From assembly GCA_029990175.1 (NCBI GenBank), contig JARKIP010000194.1, positions 496,001-560,000 on the forward strand: a stretch of 64,000 nt of DNA. The letters run 5' to 3'. Below, one piece after another: positions 1 to 13,100 of this stretch. A program made the translations under genes and the position numbers. The notes under the pieces are model-generated. The model made no database searches and was not told the origin of the DNA. It worked only from the letters and a program-made list of their open reading frames with translations. Each line of letters begins with the position of its first letter. Position 1 is the first letter of the stretch. Origin of the DNA: Petunia secreta (Eukaryota > Streptophyta > Magnoliopsida > Solanales > Solanaceae).

Positions 1-129
1 TTTGTGAAAAACTTCTTATGGAGGAACCATGGAGGCTCTTTTCCCATCTACCAGATGTTTGCTATTATCATGATCAAAGGGCTAGAGTCCATGTAACAGC
101 TTAATGAACAACCTACAGAGGAACAGTCT
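1..129. repeat. Direct duplication, copy A (partner 624-751)
   Basis: The block begins with TTTGTGAAAAACTTCTTATG and ends with GAGGAACAGTCT. It recurs about 620 bp downstream with roughly 85-90% identity by eye. The left boundary is cut by the window edge. Neither copy has a long open frame, so it could be untranslated sequence or a small repeat. Confidence 0.75.
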
Positions 130-172
130 TGTAGTAGTAGTAGTTGTTGTTGTTGCTGTTGTTGTTGCAGTT
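120..172. repeat. GTA/GTT trinucleotide microsatellite
   Basis: A run of GTA units passes into GTT units with GCT interruptions. On the minus strand it reads as CAA/CAG repeats and gives a spurious polyglutamine open frame. No gene is inferred from it. Confidence 0.8.
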
Positions 173-623
173 GTACGTGATATTGATATGTATTCGTGAC
201 TATAGCTAGGGAGTTGTGGTTGTTGAGCATTACTAAATAGAATGAGGATGTTGTCATGAATCTGTAGTTCTGGATATTCAAAGAAGTTTTGCTTAAATTT
301 TAATTATATGTAGTCGCGGCATGCTATGATCCTTTGTGTAATTGTACTGGATGCAACTGATTCATTTGATAAGGTGAAACTGCTAGTGGAAAGCTATCTT
401 AGATTACCTTTTAGTCTACAATGATAAGAGAAGCCTGCATGTCATCAACTGCAACTTTTTCCTGTCTCTATTTTGTAGGCAAAAGTGGTGCTGTATTGCC
501 ATCTCTCAATAATTCGTGTTGAGGTTTTTCCAGAAACTGTTTTCCTTATCTTTTTGGTTATTCATGTTGAGTGGCTCTTCTGATGTATGATATTAATATC
601 CTTATACTCTTTTGTACTAAAAA

Positions 624-751
624 TTTGTGAAGTCTTCTTATGGAGGAACCATGGAGGCTCATTTGTCGTCTACCAGATGTTTGGTCGTGTCATGATCAAA
701 GAGCTCGAGTTCATATAACAGCTTAATGAACAACCTACGGAGGAACAGTCT
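624..751. repeat. Direct duplication, copy B (partner 1-129)
   Basis: This is the second copy of the 130-bp block at the window start. It shares the central words GGAGGAACCATGGAGGCTC and CAGCTTAATGAACAACCTAC. Scattered substitutions separate the copies, so the duplication is not very recent. Confidence 0.75.
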
Positions 752-1557
752 AGGAGAGAGGAATGTGGAACAGGTGATGTATTTTGCTAAAGTTTTCTGT
801 TGCTTGCTGCTAAAGATCAACTACTAAAAAGGGCAAACTTTAGTTTTACAGCAACAATTCCATGTTGTCCTTGGTAGATTTCATTTTCCTCCAGAAGTAG
901 GTCATTTATGCGAATCTAAAACTCATCACTAATGAATTGAGAAAGCTAGCTTATTATTCCAGAATAAAACTAGAAATGTTTGTATCATTTAGTCAATAAA
1001 GGGAAAAAAAATACTGATTTGTTTTGAAGTGAGCGAATCCTTTTGGTTCACCTAATCATGCAACGAATAGTAATTTTGACCATAATTACATTAAGACCTA
1101 ATTTTTTTGTTTGTCGAACTTTTACATTATGTCTGTTTATCAAGAAGAAGAAGGATGCAGTAAGAGAGAAGGTTAAGTATCTTATACTAATAAATTTTCA
1201 TTCCTTGCAAATTCATATGTTGACTAATCTTTGTACCTGCATTAAGCAGCAATACATCCATTATGAGTATTTAACCGTAATTTTTTTTTATTGGAACTCA
1301 AACTTGAAATGTCTTAAAGGAACCTTAGGTATTTCCTTTTCTGGTTGCTCCAAGCTGAATGTAGACCTTTCCTTTTCAATTCAATTACAAAATAATCTTT
1401 TGCGGAAAATTTTCAGTTAAATTGTACCCCAGAAAAACAGCAATTCCTAGATTTCTTTTCCTATTCTGTTCTAAGAACTCCAAACTATATTATGACTTAG
1501 TTTCCATAGACATAGAGTTGAATATTTTATATATTCTCTTAATAACTGTAATGAATC

Positions 1558-1676
1558 AAGATTGCATTGAGGATTGAGGGAGTGTATCTGTTGCTGATAA
1601 GGTCAATGAGGATTCATATAGCCGACCTTGACTTGTTTAGGATTGAGGCTTAGTTGTTGTTGTTGTTGTTGTTGTT
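1558..1676 (+). mobile_element. SINE 3' part, TS-like, ending in (TTG)n
   Basis: The segment reads through words typical of the 3' end of solanaceous TS-type SINEs (AGGATTCATATAGCCGACC, then CTTGTTTAGGATTGAGGC) and ends in about eight TTG units at 1654-1676. The 5' tRNA-like part is not evident, so this is a truncated or diverged copy just upstream of the first recognised PRAF exon. The family assignment is from memory of the consensus. Confidence 0.6.
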
Positions 1677-1726
1677 GAGCTGTTTGCTATCTTCAACCTA
1701 GTGATCATTGTTTCTGCTACCTGCAG

Positions 1727-2271
1727 GCCATTACAGCCTTAAAGAGAGGATCATATCTACTTAAGTATGGACGCAGAGGAAAGCCAAAGTTCTGCCCTTT
1801 TCGTCTTTCTACTGTATGATCTTTGCATTAAATTGTGCATTACTTCTCAAGTTTTTGCAATTCATTTTCTCTGGTTTGCTTCTCCTCATAAGACCATGCT
1901 CTCTGTGAACATCCAATCATCTTCATTTGATAACTCTAGTTGCCATATATCAGGCAAACGTACTTTAGAATTAGCTGATTTCCCAAGTCTCTGAAGCACT
2001 CAAAAGTATGCTGACATAATGTTCATATTACCTCAACAAAATATCAAGCTTCGAATAACCGAATTTAACCTGCTAGAAATGGACTGAATTTTAACTCTGT
2101 TTGTTGCTCCCAAACGCCGAATATCACTGTTCATGCAAGAATGCACAAAAAAAAAAAAAAAGTTTAATGATGTTATCTACTTCACTACTCAGGAAACTTG
2201 GTATAAGAAACTTTTGGATTTTTCACATTTCCGGTGAGAAGAGCTGATAACTTACTATGATCAAATCATGT

Positions 2272-2309
<38 letters not shown>

Positions 2310-5300
2310 ATATATATATATATGTATACTTTGACAGTCAAAGATCATACTGAACTACTCTCTTCTTCAAAGAAGGTTTTGTAATGCATCATGAAGTTAT
2401 CATCCGCCACTGCTTCTCATGGTTAAATTTCAGGATGAAACAAGGCTGATATGGTTTGTCGACAAGGAGGAGAAACAGCTTCAGCTGAGTCAGGTTTCAA
2501 GGATAATTCCCGGTCAACGAACTGTAAGAGTTTACACTATCAATTTCATTCACACCAGACTTCATACTAAGCGGCATTGTTCAATTGATTGCATTTTCTA
2601 TTTCAAATGAAATTGTAGGTAATTTTTGAGCGGTTTCCTAGACCTGAGAAAGAATACCAGTCATTTTCACTTTTATATGGCAAAAGTTCCTTGGATTTGG
2701 TAAGTTATACTTACAATCTTGTGAGCATGTCACTTTCTCTTCCAAGTTCCAGCACTTGCATAAAATTGAATTATCACTCGCATCCTTCTTTTGAGAAGCA
2801 AATAGTTACCAACCATTTGAGATTAAACTATTTACCTATAGGTGTGAGATCTAGCGAACCCGTAAACTTTTTCCTTGAAAGGAAAACTATTTAGTATTGG
2901 AATAAATAGGCCAAGAGGGTTTGAGTCATAGTGAGTTGAATGGTTGATAGATAGCTTTTTGAATGCCCTTCACAAGTTTGTGAGTATTTAAATGTGTTGC
3001 TCTTTTAAGTAATAAGATGCCAGCTATGCAGTTTTATCTTACCCTAGTCATCATTTTGTACAAGTAAATCTGTATTTAACCTGTGCAAGTAGTATAAGGA
3101 GATGGTAGAACACTGGAAATTGTTTCTTTATGTGTAATTGGAGATAGGAGACACTTTCTATGTTGGTCCATATCAGCCGGTCAAAATTCTTCAGAACAGT
3201 GCCTATCTTTGCTTTAACTTGCCTCGCCATAAACACCGAATAGTTGTGGCTCAGTATTCAGTTATTTTTAATTTTCATGATATGTGAACTTTGTGCCGTA
3301 TGCTTGCTTTAGGAATAATATGTTGTGGATTTTGGTTACTGCGTATTTCGTTAGTCAAAATATAACATTTAAACAAGCGGATATCTTTCAACTTGCATAT
3401 TGTGCTTCACTGATATTATAGAGATGCTAATGCAAGTGTCGTTCCAGTGGAGTGATAATTCACATTCTTTAAATTTCAGAGACTAAACCTCTGATGGATG
3501 GCCGTAATGCTGTATTCATTGTTCCAGCAAAAATTTAATGCTCATTACTATTAATATGGTTGCCACAAAAATCACCATATTAAGCATGTGTTAGTTACTT
3601 CTGAAGTATATGGACTAGTACTCTCAGAGTTAAGAAAATAGGCACACCCCAGATTACCCTGATTGTAGTAGACTCAGTTTTATTAATACGAAAATAAAGA
3701 TCTTTAGAAGAATTTTATATCTTTATATGATAGCAGCATCAAACTGAACCCCTTGGCAGATCTGCAAAGATAAGGAAGAGGCAGAAGTCTGGTTTGTTGC
3801 TCTCAGGGCCTTGATTTCTCGGGCTAACTGTCAGAAGTGGAAAAGTGAAATAGGAAATGAGGCAGCATCCTCTGATGGTTCAACTGTTGTGACACAACGA
3901 AGTTCTCAGTCTGCTTTGTCAAGTAGTAGTGGCAGCAGTACACCTTATGAGGTTACTTACTATGCTTTTCCCATTAAGTTGACTGATTTATGGTCTTGAC
4001 TCTATTTGTGTTTCCATGACAGGACTCAAAGAAAACTCAATTGGTTTCATTTCCATCTCAGAGTCCCCCGCAAAGGAGATTAGAAAGAGCATTCTCTGAC
4101 TTTTTCCTGTATAATGCAGCGTCAAAATGTTCTCCCCAGAGAGAGTTTGTCGCCAGTTCCCTTAACTCAAGATCATATGGTAACTTAGATCTTGAGAATG
4201 GGCGGATCTCTGCAGATACTAACCGATTTAGTTTCTCCAGTGCTATTAGTTCATCTAGCCAGGGATCTTCTTCGCCAAACATTGATACACTTTGTGACAT
4301 TTTAATATGGGGAGAAGGAATTGGTGATGGCCTGCTAGGTGGTGGGGTGAGCGGACTTGGAAAATTTGAAGCTGCAAGAAGGGATGCAACTTTGCCAAAA
4401 ATCTTGGATTCTGCATTACTACTTGATACTCAATATATTGCTTGCGGGAGCACACATGCTGTACTAATCACAAAGCAAGGGGAGATATTTAGTTGGGGAG
4501 AGGGGTCAAGTGGCAAACTAGGGCATGGAGTAGAAGCTGATGTTTGTACCCCAAAACTTATCGACACTCTCTGTGCGTTGAATGTTACATCAGCGGCTTG
4601 CGGAGATTATCATACTTGTGCCACAACAACCAGTGGAGATCTCTATACATGGGGTGAGGGTACCTTGAACTTTGGCCTCCTTGGGCATGATACTGGAATC
4701 AGTCACTGGACCCCCAAAAAAGTAAGAGGTCCTTTGGTTGGTAAGCATGTCTCTTATGTCTCTTGTGGTCCTTGGCATTCAGCTGCTATAACATCAGTTG
4801 GCCAACTGTTTACTTTTGGCGATGGAACATTTGGTGCTCTAGGTCATGGGGATCGTATTAGCACTAGCATTCCTAGGGAAGTTGAAACTCTACGAGGACG
4901 AAGAACAGTTAGGGTTTCGTGTGGGCATTGGCACACTGCAGCTGTGGTAGAGCTCTCTTTTGACGATTCTGGTTCAAATAACTCCCCACCTAGGAAGCTT
5001 TTCACCTGGGGAAATGGGGATGGCGGACAACTTGGACATGGAGATGATGCTTCTAGACTCACTCCATGCAACATTGTACAGTTGGATGACACTAGCTTCT
5101 GTAGAGTAGCCTGTGGCCATAGTATTACAGTTGCTCTGACAACATCCGGACAAGTATATACAATGGGGAAAGCTAGTTATGGACAACTAGGAATTCCAGG
5201 AAATACTGGGAAGTTTCCTTCTCGTGTTCAAGGAAAAATTACAAATTGTTTCATTGAAGACATAGCTTGTGGCTCTTTTCATGTTGTGGCCTTGAGCTCA

Positions 5301-7852
5301 AACTCTGAGCTTTACACGTGGGGAAAGGGAGGAAATGGTCAGCTAGGACATGGGGACAATAATGACAGGAATACTCCTACATTGGTTGAAGTGCTGAAAG
5401 ATAAACGAGTAAAACATGTGGTCTGCGGAAATAATTTTACTGCTGCCATTTGTCTACACAGAGAAGTGTCTGTTGCTGATAATTCCATTTGTGCTGGATG
5501 CCAGAGTCCCTTTAATCTCAGGCGAAAACGTCACAATTGCTACAACTGTGGGCTTGTATTTTGCAAGGTGTGCACCAGTAAAAGATCTGCAAAAGCTTCT
5601 TTGGCTCCAAAACCAAACAAACCTTATCGTGTGTGTGAAGATTGTTTTACTAAATTGAACAAGGGCTTGGATACTGGATTGACTTGTCTACCACCAAAGG
5701 CTACTATTGGAAGCTTACAGAAGAGTACTGGAGAGAAGGTGAAAGATACCTTGCCTTGCAAACAAAAAGGCCTTCTGTCTAGGCTGTCCTCGTTCAATTC
5801 ATTCAAACGGTCTGACAATGAACATTCTAAAAAGAACCAGAAGCAAGATTCAAACGTTGACCATGTCTCTCCAATTTCCAATGGCAATAGTCAGTATGGA
5901 GTATCTCAATTATCAAGTCCATTGATGCCCACGCCTGATTGTCCTGAGAAAATGTCTGTTTGTTTTGTTGGATCGACAAGTCATTCTCAAGCTGATTCTC
6001 CTGCTTCTTTGGAATCAAGTTCATCTCATTCTGTGTCACTTAGATCTGCTTTTGCTGCACAAGCATATCAAGAAGCGGATCGTGATGATTCAAAACAAAC
6101 ACGTGATAGTCTGGCCAAAGAAATTTCACTACTGAAGGAGCAGGTAAATTTCCATAATTTTCTCTGTCAAGCCTGTTTCTTGCTGCATACTGTCATACCT
6201 AGATTGTTTCAAAAGAATCATCTTTTGGAAAAAGTCACTTCAGATAGGTCATTAATAGGTTTGTGATTTAATCTTTTATTATTATTCTCAAACTGCAGGT
6301 ATACATTATTCTCCTAAGAGAAGTTAAAATAGGTGCTTAAAAATCAATTTAATAATTGAGTACAAACTGAAGTGCTTTCTCTAACGAGCCTTCTGTTTGT
6401 GGAGACAATTTTGCAATGGTCTGAACAAGATGAATACTATTTCTAGTCTCAAGAAAAAAAATTCTTTGTTTTAGTTGTCCTGATTGCTCTAAAATAATTA
6501 TTTTCATGCACAGTATCTTACAATCTATTGAGGAAGATTGTGTTGTGCGGTTTTCTGATATAGCATAGCTACCTATTGTAGTAGATGCTGGTATTTGTCT
6601 TGAAAAAGGTTTTCTTGAAAATATCCAAGGACCAACTGAATAATGATAGCAGACAGCTTAAAAATTATAGTAAACTAATTAATTCTTTTGTAGTGTTGCT
6701 TCTCCTTTCAAACAAAGAAATTTGTAGTATAAGTTAATCAATTTGTGCTCCATTGCACCTGAGGCAATGTACCCCATGCAGGTAGAGATTCTCACCCAGA
6801 AATCTCTATTATTAGAGACCGAGCTTGAGAACAGATCAAGGCAATTACAAGAGAAAACTGAACAAGCTAGAATGGAAATAGAGAAAAATAATGCTGCAAA
6901 GGAAGTCATCAAATCTTTAATGATGCAGGTAGATATTACTTGCCGTATACATTTCAGTACATCCTTAGTTAATTTCTGCTGTTAATTCCAAAATGCTGAT
7001 ATAATCAAAGTGTACTTTCATACCAGATTTGAAAATTTTCCTGTTAAAATTCTCTGTTTATAAAGAAATCAAATTTGATCAAATTTTTAATTATTTATCG
7101 ACACATCCAGCTGCTTCTTTTACACAAAAACCTTGTGAGAAAAATAAGTCAAATTAGATACCTGATAAATAGTTTTAGGCTTTTTAGAGAATTAACTTGG
7201 CAGGGAGAGAGAAGAAATGAGAAATAGAAAGATCTATGTAAGAGATATGTGGAATTGATAGCGATGAAATGTGAAACATGTAACTGAAATAATAATCACA
7301 ACTATTGGAACCGGTAACAAAGGTCTTCGATCATATTCCAGTTCAGTTAGTTCGAGCGAAGTTTATATTGTTCTTTTTTATAATATTTTGTTTTAGAGTC
7401 GAAAGATAGTCATTGCAACTTAGCCCCATTACGATTTTGATCTCAAGATACTTCCATATAATAGGTAGTGGTTACAAATTGCAGATAATGGTCTGTTAGA
7501 GGAACATCAAATTATACTGGCAAGATACTTTACTGATGCATTAAATGCCCGAGTGTTCGTTGACTTCAGAAAACGTCCTCTTAAACCCTGTATATGGAAT
7601 TGTCCATTCCAAACTCAGGAGCAGATTGCAGATTGCTTCTGCTTTTACTCAATCCAGAGAGAACTTAGTTTACACTTGGGACAACTTTTCATTTATTCTT
7701 TGTCGCAACTCGTAACTACTATTCATTGAAGCATTCTCATTAATGTGTTTTTCTGGATCCTGTACTAGTTAAAGGGCACTGCTGCAATAGAACCTCAGGA
7801 TGCTTCTGCAGAATATATGATCCATTCACTGATGACACCTACAGTACCTTGA
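1727..7852 (+). CDS. PH, RCC1 and FYVE domain protein (PRAF family), 5' end missing
   Basis: Seven exons join in phase: 1727-1813, 2434-2523, 2619-2699, 3760-3951, 4023-6143, 6782-6928, 7769-7852. They give 933 residues with no initiator, so at least one 5' exon is missing. In order the protein has a PH domain (about residues 1-125, opening AITALKRGSYLLKYGRRGKP), a Ser-rich linker, seven RCC1 blades (the WGxGxxGQLGHG-type motif repeats, for example FSWGEGSSGKLGHG), a FYVE-type zinc finger with the variant RKRHNCYNCG core, a Ser-rich region and a short coiled coil (LEKEISLLKEQ-like heptads, then EILTQKSLLLETELENRSRQ). It then ends at TVP-stop. The family links phosphoinositide binding to small-GTPase exchange or scaffolding at membranes. 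The C-terminal BRX domain found in many PRAF members is absent, so this is a shorter class or an isoform. Confidence 0.9.
2276..2325. repeat. (TC)n(TA)n compound microsatellite in PRAF intron
   Basis: About 14 TC units run straight into a short T tract and then about six TA units. It lies in the intron before the exon at 2434. It is a simple-sequence repeat with no coding content. Confidence 0.85.
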
Positions 7853-10158
7853 ACCTTGTTTTCTGGAAGGAGTCAACCAGCTAGGATCTTATCGTACATC
7901 TGTAGGACACTGAAGACTTATGGTACGTTTCGATATTAATACGTTACTGCATTTCAGTAACTTTTGTATACGTAAAATCTTACTCTAAATCCCAGATGAG
8001 CAGTTCTCCACTGGCCTGGTTTTTGTCTAATTTGTAACTTGTTGCTTGATTGTTTGTGTTGGCTAATATTGTTATTTGTAGTTCCAGTCATCCGTTGCTT
8101 AAATCAATTTAAGTGTTTTGCATTTTGAGATGAGTGAAGGACCTTTTGCATAAAAGGATCACATCAGTATTCAATTGCATCATGTAAAACCACAAGTAGT
8201 TGAGAGCTATTTGATGAAAACCTTGTCAGTCCAATTTCATTCTAATGGAAATTATATGCATCTCTGTGTATGTGCAGTTGTAAGTGTCATCAATGTCTCA
8301 GAAAGGGCATCAGTTGCGGAAATCTGAAAATATGATATGCACGTCACTGATTAAGGCAAGAGGAGAATTATTGCTGGTACAACTATTCGATACTAAAGAA
8401 GCTGTCTCTCTATCAGAAACTGTACATTCAATTTTGCATATACAGTGGAGTTAATATGACCTTAGTACACAGTAGGATGAACAGAAAGGCTGCTGTTCCT
8501 AGGAATAGGAGAAAGGAAAATGAAAATAGTGATAGTAATCAACACACTGATACTTCTTCGCACGAGTTGTTCACCTTTTTAAATACTCCTTGTTTCCCAC
8601 TTCTGCGCTCATACCGTTTCAATATCACCCAAATGTGTAAAAAAGTTAGGAGAAATCTCTTGTTTTTTGATGTCGCTCTGAGGATCTAGATCTTGCTGTT
8701 TTATGATTTTACTTTAAAAGAAATGATTTGACACTACAAATATTGTGATCGATGATGTGACTTTTTACCAGAGTATCTCCTAGGAATGTTTCCCAATTGC
8801 GTGTACATTACCATGTATCATATTATTGTCATGATGCGGTTATATAGAAAATCATTCCATCATTACACTCACAAATAACAAGTACTTCTAAGAAAGCTAG
8901 TTTTAACAGATCAAATGCATGAAAACAAGTTGTTCCAGCAGAATCTCAGTCTCTTTATCGGTGGTCTATGTTTAGCTGTGCATCTCTTTTATACTGGATC
9001 TGTTATAATGGTGAGGTGAAGTCTTCCTCAATTAATGATTAATTGTGCTAATACGTATACTTTTCCCTTTGGAATATTTTTATCCAACGGAGCTGTCAGA
9101 ATTTCATGTGGAATCACATGGTACAAGCATCATTCTAATACAATGAGTGCCTTTTCGTTAAAGCTTCAACCAGCCGTGCTGATAGTTTTGTATGCTGCAC
9201 TACCAGGGAATGTGATGGGATGATGAAACCTTTCTACCCTCGAACAGAGGTTTGAGGTCTAAGTTTTGGAAATGGAGAAATTTCTAGTACGGAGCATTTT
9301 TCCTTTAATGTGTCTTTGAATTTGCGTCGGGTTATTATATACCGACAATTGGATGGTTATTATAAAAAATCTGATGCATCACGCGTAAATCAACTGGTCA
9401 ATACGGAAAGCTGCTTTCTCGAGATGTTTAATTAGGGACGTATCCATCTACAAGACTACAAGTGCCTATGATTATGGAGGCATATTCTTCTAGTTCTCGG
9501 AAAGGGCCTTGTGGTGATCTTTGTCTTGTTTATATGTTTCTTTAGACTGAGACGTATAAAGGGAAATTAATGTAATGAAATAAAAGGATAAAATGATAAT
9601 GATATCGGATTTTAGATTGTTAAAAATATAAATATGGATGATATCCTAGACAGTACAAATCAAAGGAAAATAGAAACAAAAAGAAAGATATCACATGATG
9701 TCAATTGCAGTCCAGTCAGTACTAGAGCTAACGAGCTTTCTTTCCCCTTGACCTCCCCAATCTTCCCCAAAAAGGGGAAACCAAGTAGAAAAAACAATGC
9801 TTGGAAACTGAGGAAAGAATGGACAGAAAATAGAAATACAAAGAGGCAAACTAGAAGGGGGAAAAAGAAAACTTTTTTTTTCCTTTTTTTTTTTTTTTTT
9901 TTTGGTCCTCTCCCTTCCAAAATGCTGGCGGTTTATTAATTGCTAGTACTATCTTCATGGTATTTATGGCCACTAGACATTGAGATACAATTTTTGCTTC
10001 ACTGGAGATTATCTCCATCAGTAAACATTAGAGGTTGTTTTTATGGCCAAAAACTTAAAAATAAAAGGATGAAGTACCAGTACAAGCCAGAAGCTTGGCG
10101 ACTTACACCAAAAGATGGCAAACCACTACACTTAGGAAACTACTGCAACCAATTCTTA
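7853..10158. other. Intergenic region between PRAF and EB1 genes (tail to tail)
   Basis: The two genes converge here, so the stretch should hold both 3' UTRs. I see only short, unconvincing open frames (the longest at 9634-9939 is low complexity). A poly-T run lies at about 9880-9903. No repeat family was recognised. Confidence 0.6.
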
Positions 10159-13100
10159 CTAATCATCTTCACTTCCATCCACAGATTGACTAAGAAATTC
10201 TTGAGCTTCTGACAATGTTGGTTCTTTCGCATCAGCAGCATATAATATCTTTTTAACTGCCACAGCCACCTGCGAAATGCAATAAGCAGAATGCATTGAT
10301 TAGCTGGCTTATTTCGGGAAAACTCTGTAGTACATGTTACAAAATGCATAAAACTCTGCTCTAACTGTGAGATACATAACGAGCGGTGCACTTCGCATTA
10401 TGTTAAGATACCAATCACTGCACAGCCATTTACACAGAGCATCATACATGTTTCCAAAGTAGTTGAAAATGTGTATTAATGGGCAAAAAGAGAAGAGATG
10501 GGTCAGATAATTTGTCTAGTCCCTAAAATACTCTATTTACCATGTTATACATGTGACAAATAAAAACTTTAACAAAGAAAGTCCAACACAAGCAACTACC
10601 CTATTATTTGTAAGCTAAAGGTAAGAGCTGGTGTTAGGTGTTCAAAAACTATCAGTGATAATGTACTAAAGGGAGGACTAAGTTCCTTTAGCCCAATAAG
10701 CACATGTATAATTACGCATATGCTGATCCTGCATAGAGATGCTTTTTTTGTGGTAAATCAGTTAGACACGCGCAAGAACTACCGGTAGATCAACATGAAG
10801 AGTAGCTAGGCAGCTACATCAGAAGTATTCTCTTTTGGTGGAGATGGGAGAGAAGAGCTTACCGAGACATTTTCTAATTCTGGAGCCTGACAGAGAATCT
10901 CAATATCTCTCAACTTTGCAAAATAAAAATCTCTTTCTTTTTCCAAGATGTCAACAGAGAACTTGAGATCCTTAACCTGGACGATTAAGAAATTGAGCCA
11001 GCTTCAGCCAAGCTTAATAGGTTTTAAAATTAGAAGAGATAATTTATCATTCTCTCAACCAACTACCATAAGCAATAGGTATTAAAAGATCCAACTGCAC
11101 ACAGATCTAAGACTATTACCTCCTTTGTCAAAGCCTGAACCTCTGCTGAAGAATTAACTCCACTAGTTACTGGACTTGATCTTCCTTGCTTTATTCCTAA
11201 TAAAAAACATAGTTTAGGAAAACTAACACTAACCAAGAATACAACACGGAATTATCACTGTTGCTAACCTGTCATCTTAGTAATGCCGCCTTCACCTGAT
11301 CCAGGATTGTGAAAGTTATTGGTTTGCAGTGATTTTGCACCTCTCTGAGAACCCTTCACATTTCTTTCCCTCCCACCCTTACTTCTGCGTTCCAAAGGAT
11401 TATAATTCCTGTGTACTTACAAGAAAGGAGAGATAACAAATGAGAATTTGGCATCTAAGTTTTAGAAGTAACAAAACACTCAAGTATGTGAGAAGAAGCA
11501 CATACTCATTCATAAGACCACCGTTTACAGACTCACAGTAACGCTTCAGCCATTGCAGAAACTCCAAATTATCCAAAGGACGACCTTTTACAAGCCTGTT
11601 AACTTCAATATGCTGCAAGCAGAACGGAAATCAACTGTAAATATAACCAACGAGAAAGCATCTAAATCCTCCCCACAGCATATTTTGTTTCACCAACGCT
11701 TATCCTTGTTTACTGAATACTTCATTAGAAATGAAACCGAGCAGGTAACAACATAAAGGAAAATCTTGAAAAACTCATGTTCTCAATATCAGTATCATAT
11801 TAGTATGTCTGAATATTTTTTTTTAATTTTTTTATTTTATTATCCTTAGTTTTTTTGTAATTCGCAGATAAGAAACGGACCAGCACATATCCAAAGTGCT
11901 AAATACAGAAAAGTAAAAACTAGGTGAGACAAGTATGTTGAAAGATTTAAACTGCACTTACATATAAAAAGAAAAAAGCCAAAAGAAGATATTCCCATCT
12001 GCACTGAGAGGTTTGTAAATGGAAAGAAGGGACCCATACTTTCTCACTGGAAAAATCCACATAATATTATAAATGTGTCTAGTAAGAAGTCACCTTGTCA
12101 ATTTTGAGCTTGTTAAAAACATCTTGCAACACTTTGTAGTTTTGGATCATGTCATATTCAGTCTTCGCATCAAAGTTGACCTGTACCAATATATGCTTGA
12201 TCAGAGATGCCACAACAAATCAAATATGTTCACAATAGGACCAACAAATCATGACATGGCAATAATTACCTTGTGCATTGGAACAGCTCCGGGATAGGTC
12301 ATGTCCATCATCTGACACTGGACAGCCCCAGATGCAGCCTAACATAAAAAATTTGTAGTTCAAATATGCAATAAAGCATTGGAAGAGAACCAAAATCATC
12401 AATGTCTCAAAATGTGATTATCTGAAATTGTGCTTACTACCATATAACCTGTACTACTAACATTTAAGTAATTGGATATCATGAAGGTTTGTTAAAAGTC
12501 GTTTGATCTTTTCCACTCATTACAGGAGATGCAAGCTAGAACCTTAACTAGTAACAAATATTTGAAAAGAGAAGTGTCAACAACCAATTAACTATTAGAT
12601 CTGTGTTGAGGATCCATATCTTCCTACTAAAAAATCCAATATATCTTTTGTTTGACTGGCCATCTTTAATCAAACATTCCACAGTGTCCACAGTTCCACA
12701 GCAAAATTTCCTTGTCCATCTCATTGTGTCCACGAGATCACATGACCATACTGAAAGCTAATTTCCCAGCAAGAAACGAGAAACAAGTATTTCCATAAGT
12801 TTTACAGGATAAACAGCAGCAAGATAATATAGTCCATTTACATTTTTTATCAACTGATTTATTAATCAAACAAGGTGTAATATAACTCTACCCCAATCAT
12901 CAATACGTTATTCGCGTGCCTTTTGTCAATATCTGAAATATTATTCTTGAAACGGACCTTTACATAAACCAATAGGATCGCCAATATAGGCAACATAATG
13001 GCAATATTTGGAAGATGATTATCATCACCTAGGTGTCCAAGATTAAAATTCATAAGAATCCCGTAGCCTTTACTCTAGTGGGAATGCCAAATAAACCTAG

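Larger units (their letters stand above)
1..1726. other. Upstream or first-intron region of the RCC1-FYVE gene
   Basis: I see no convincing coding exon here. The first exon of the PRAF gene, which in this family encodes a short N-terminus ending in an acidic stretch before the PH domain, was not found and probably lies left of the window. The stretch holds a 130-bp direct duplication (1-129 and 624-751), a short GTT/GTA microsatellite near 130-170 and a SINE tail near 1560-1676. The open frames in this stretch do not resemble known proteins. Confidence 0.5.

Noticed and set aside
48..281. Minus-strand frame with a polyglutamine run
   Set aside because: It is produced by a trinucleotide microsatellite and has no family features.
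1043..1420. 125-residue plus-strand open frame
   Set aside because: Composition is that of AT-rich intron sequence (Phe, Ile and Leu runs); no motif and no flanking coding context.
9634..9939. Lys/Arg-rich frame overlapped by a Phe-rich frame on the other strand
   Set aside because: Both arise from low-complexity A/T and purine tracts in the spacer between convergent genes.
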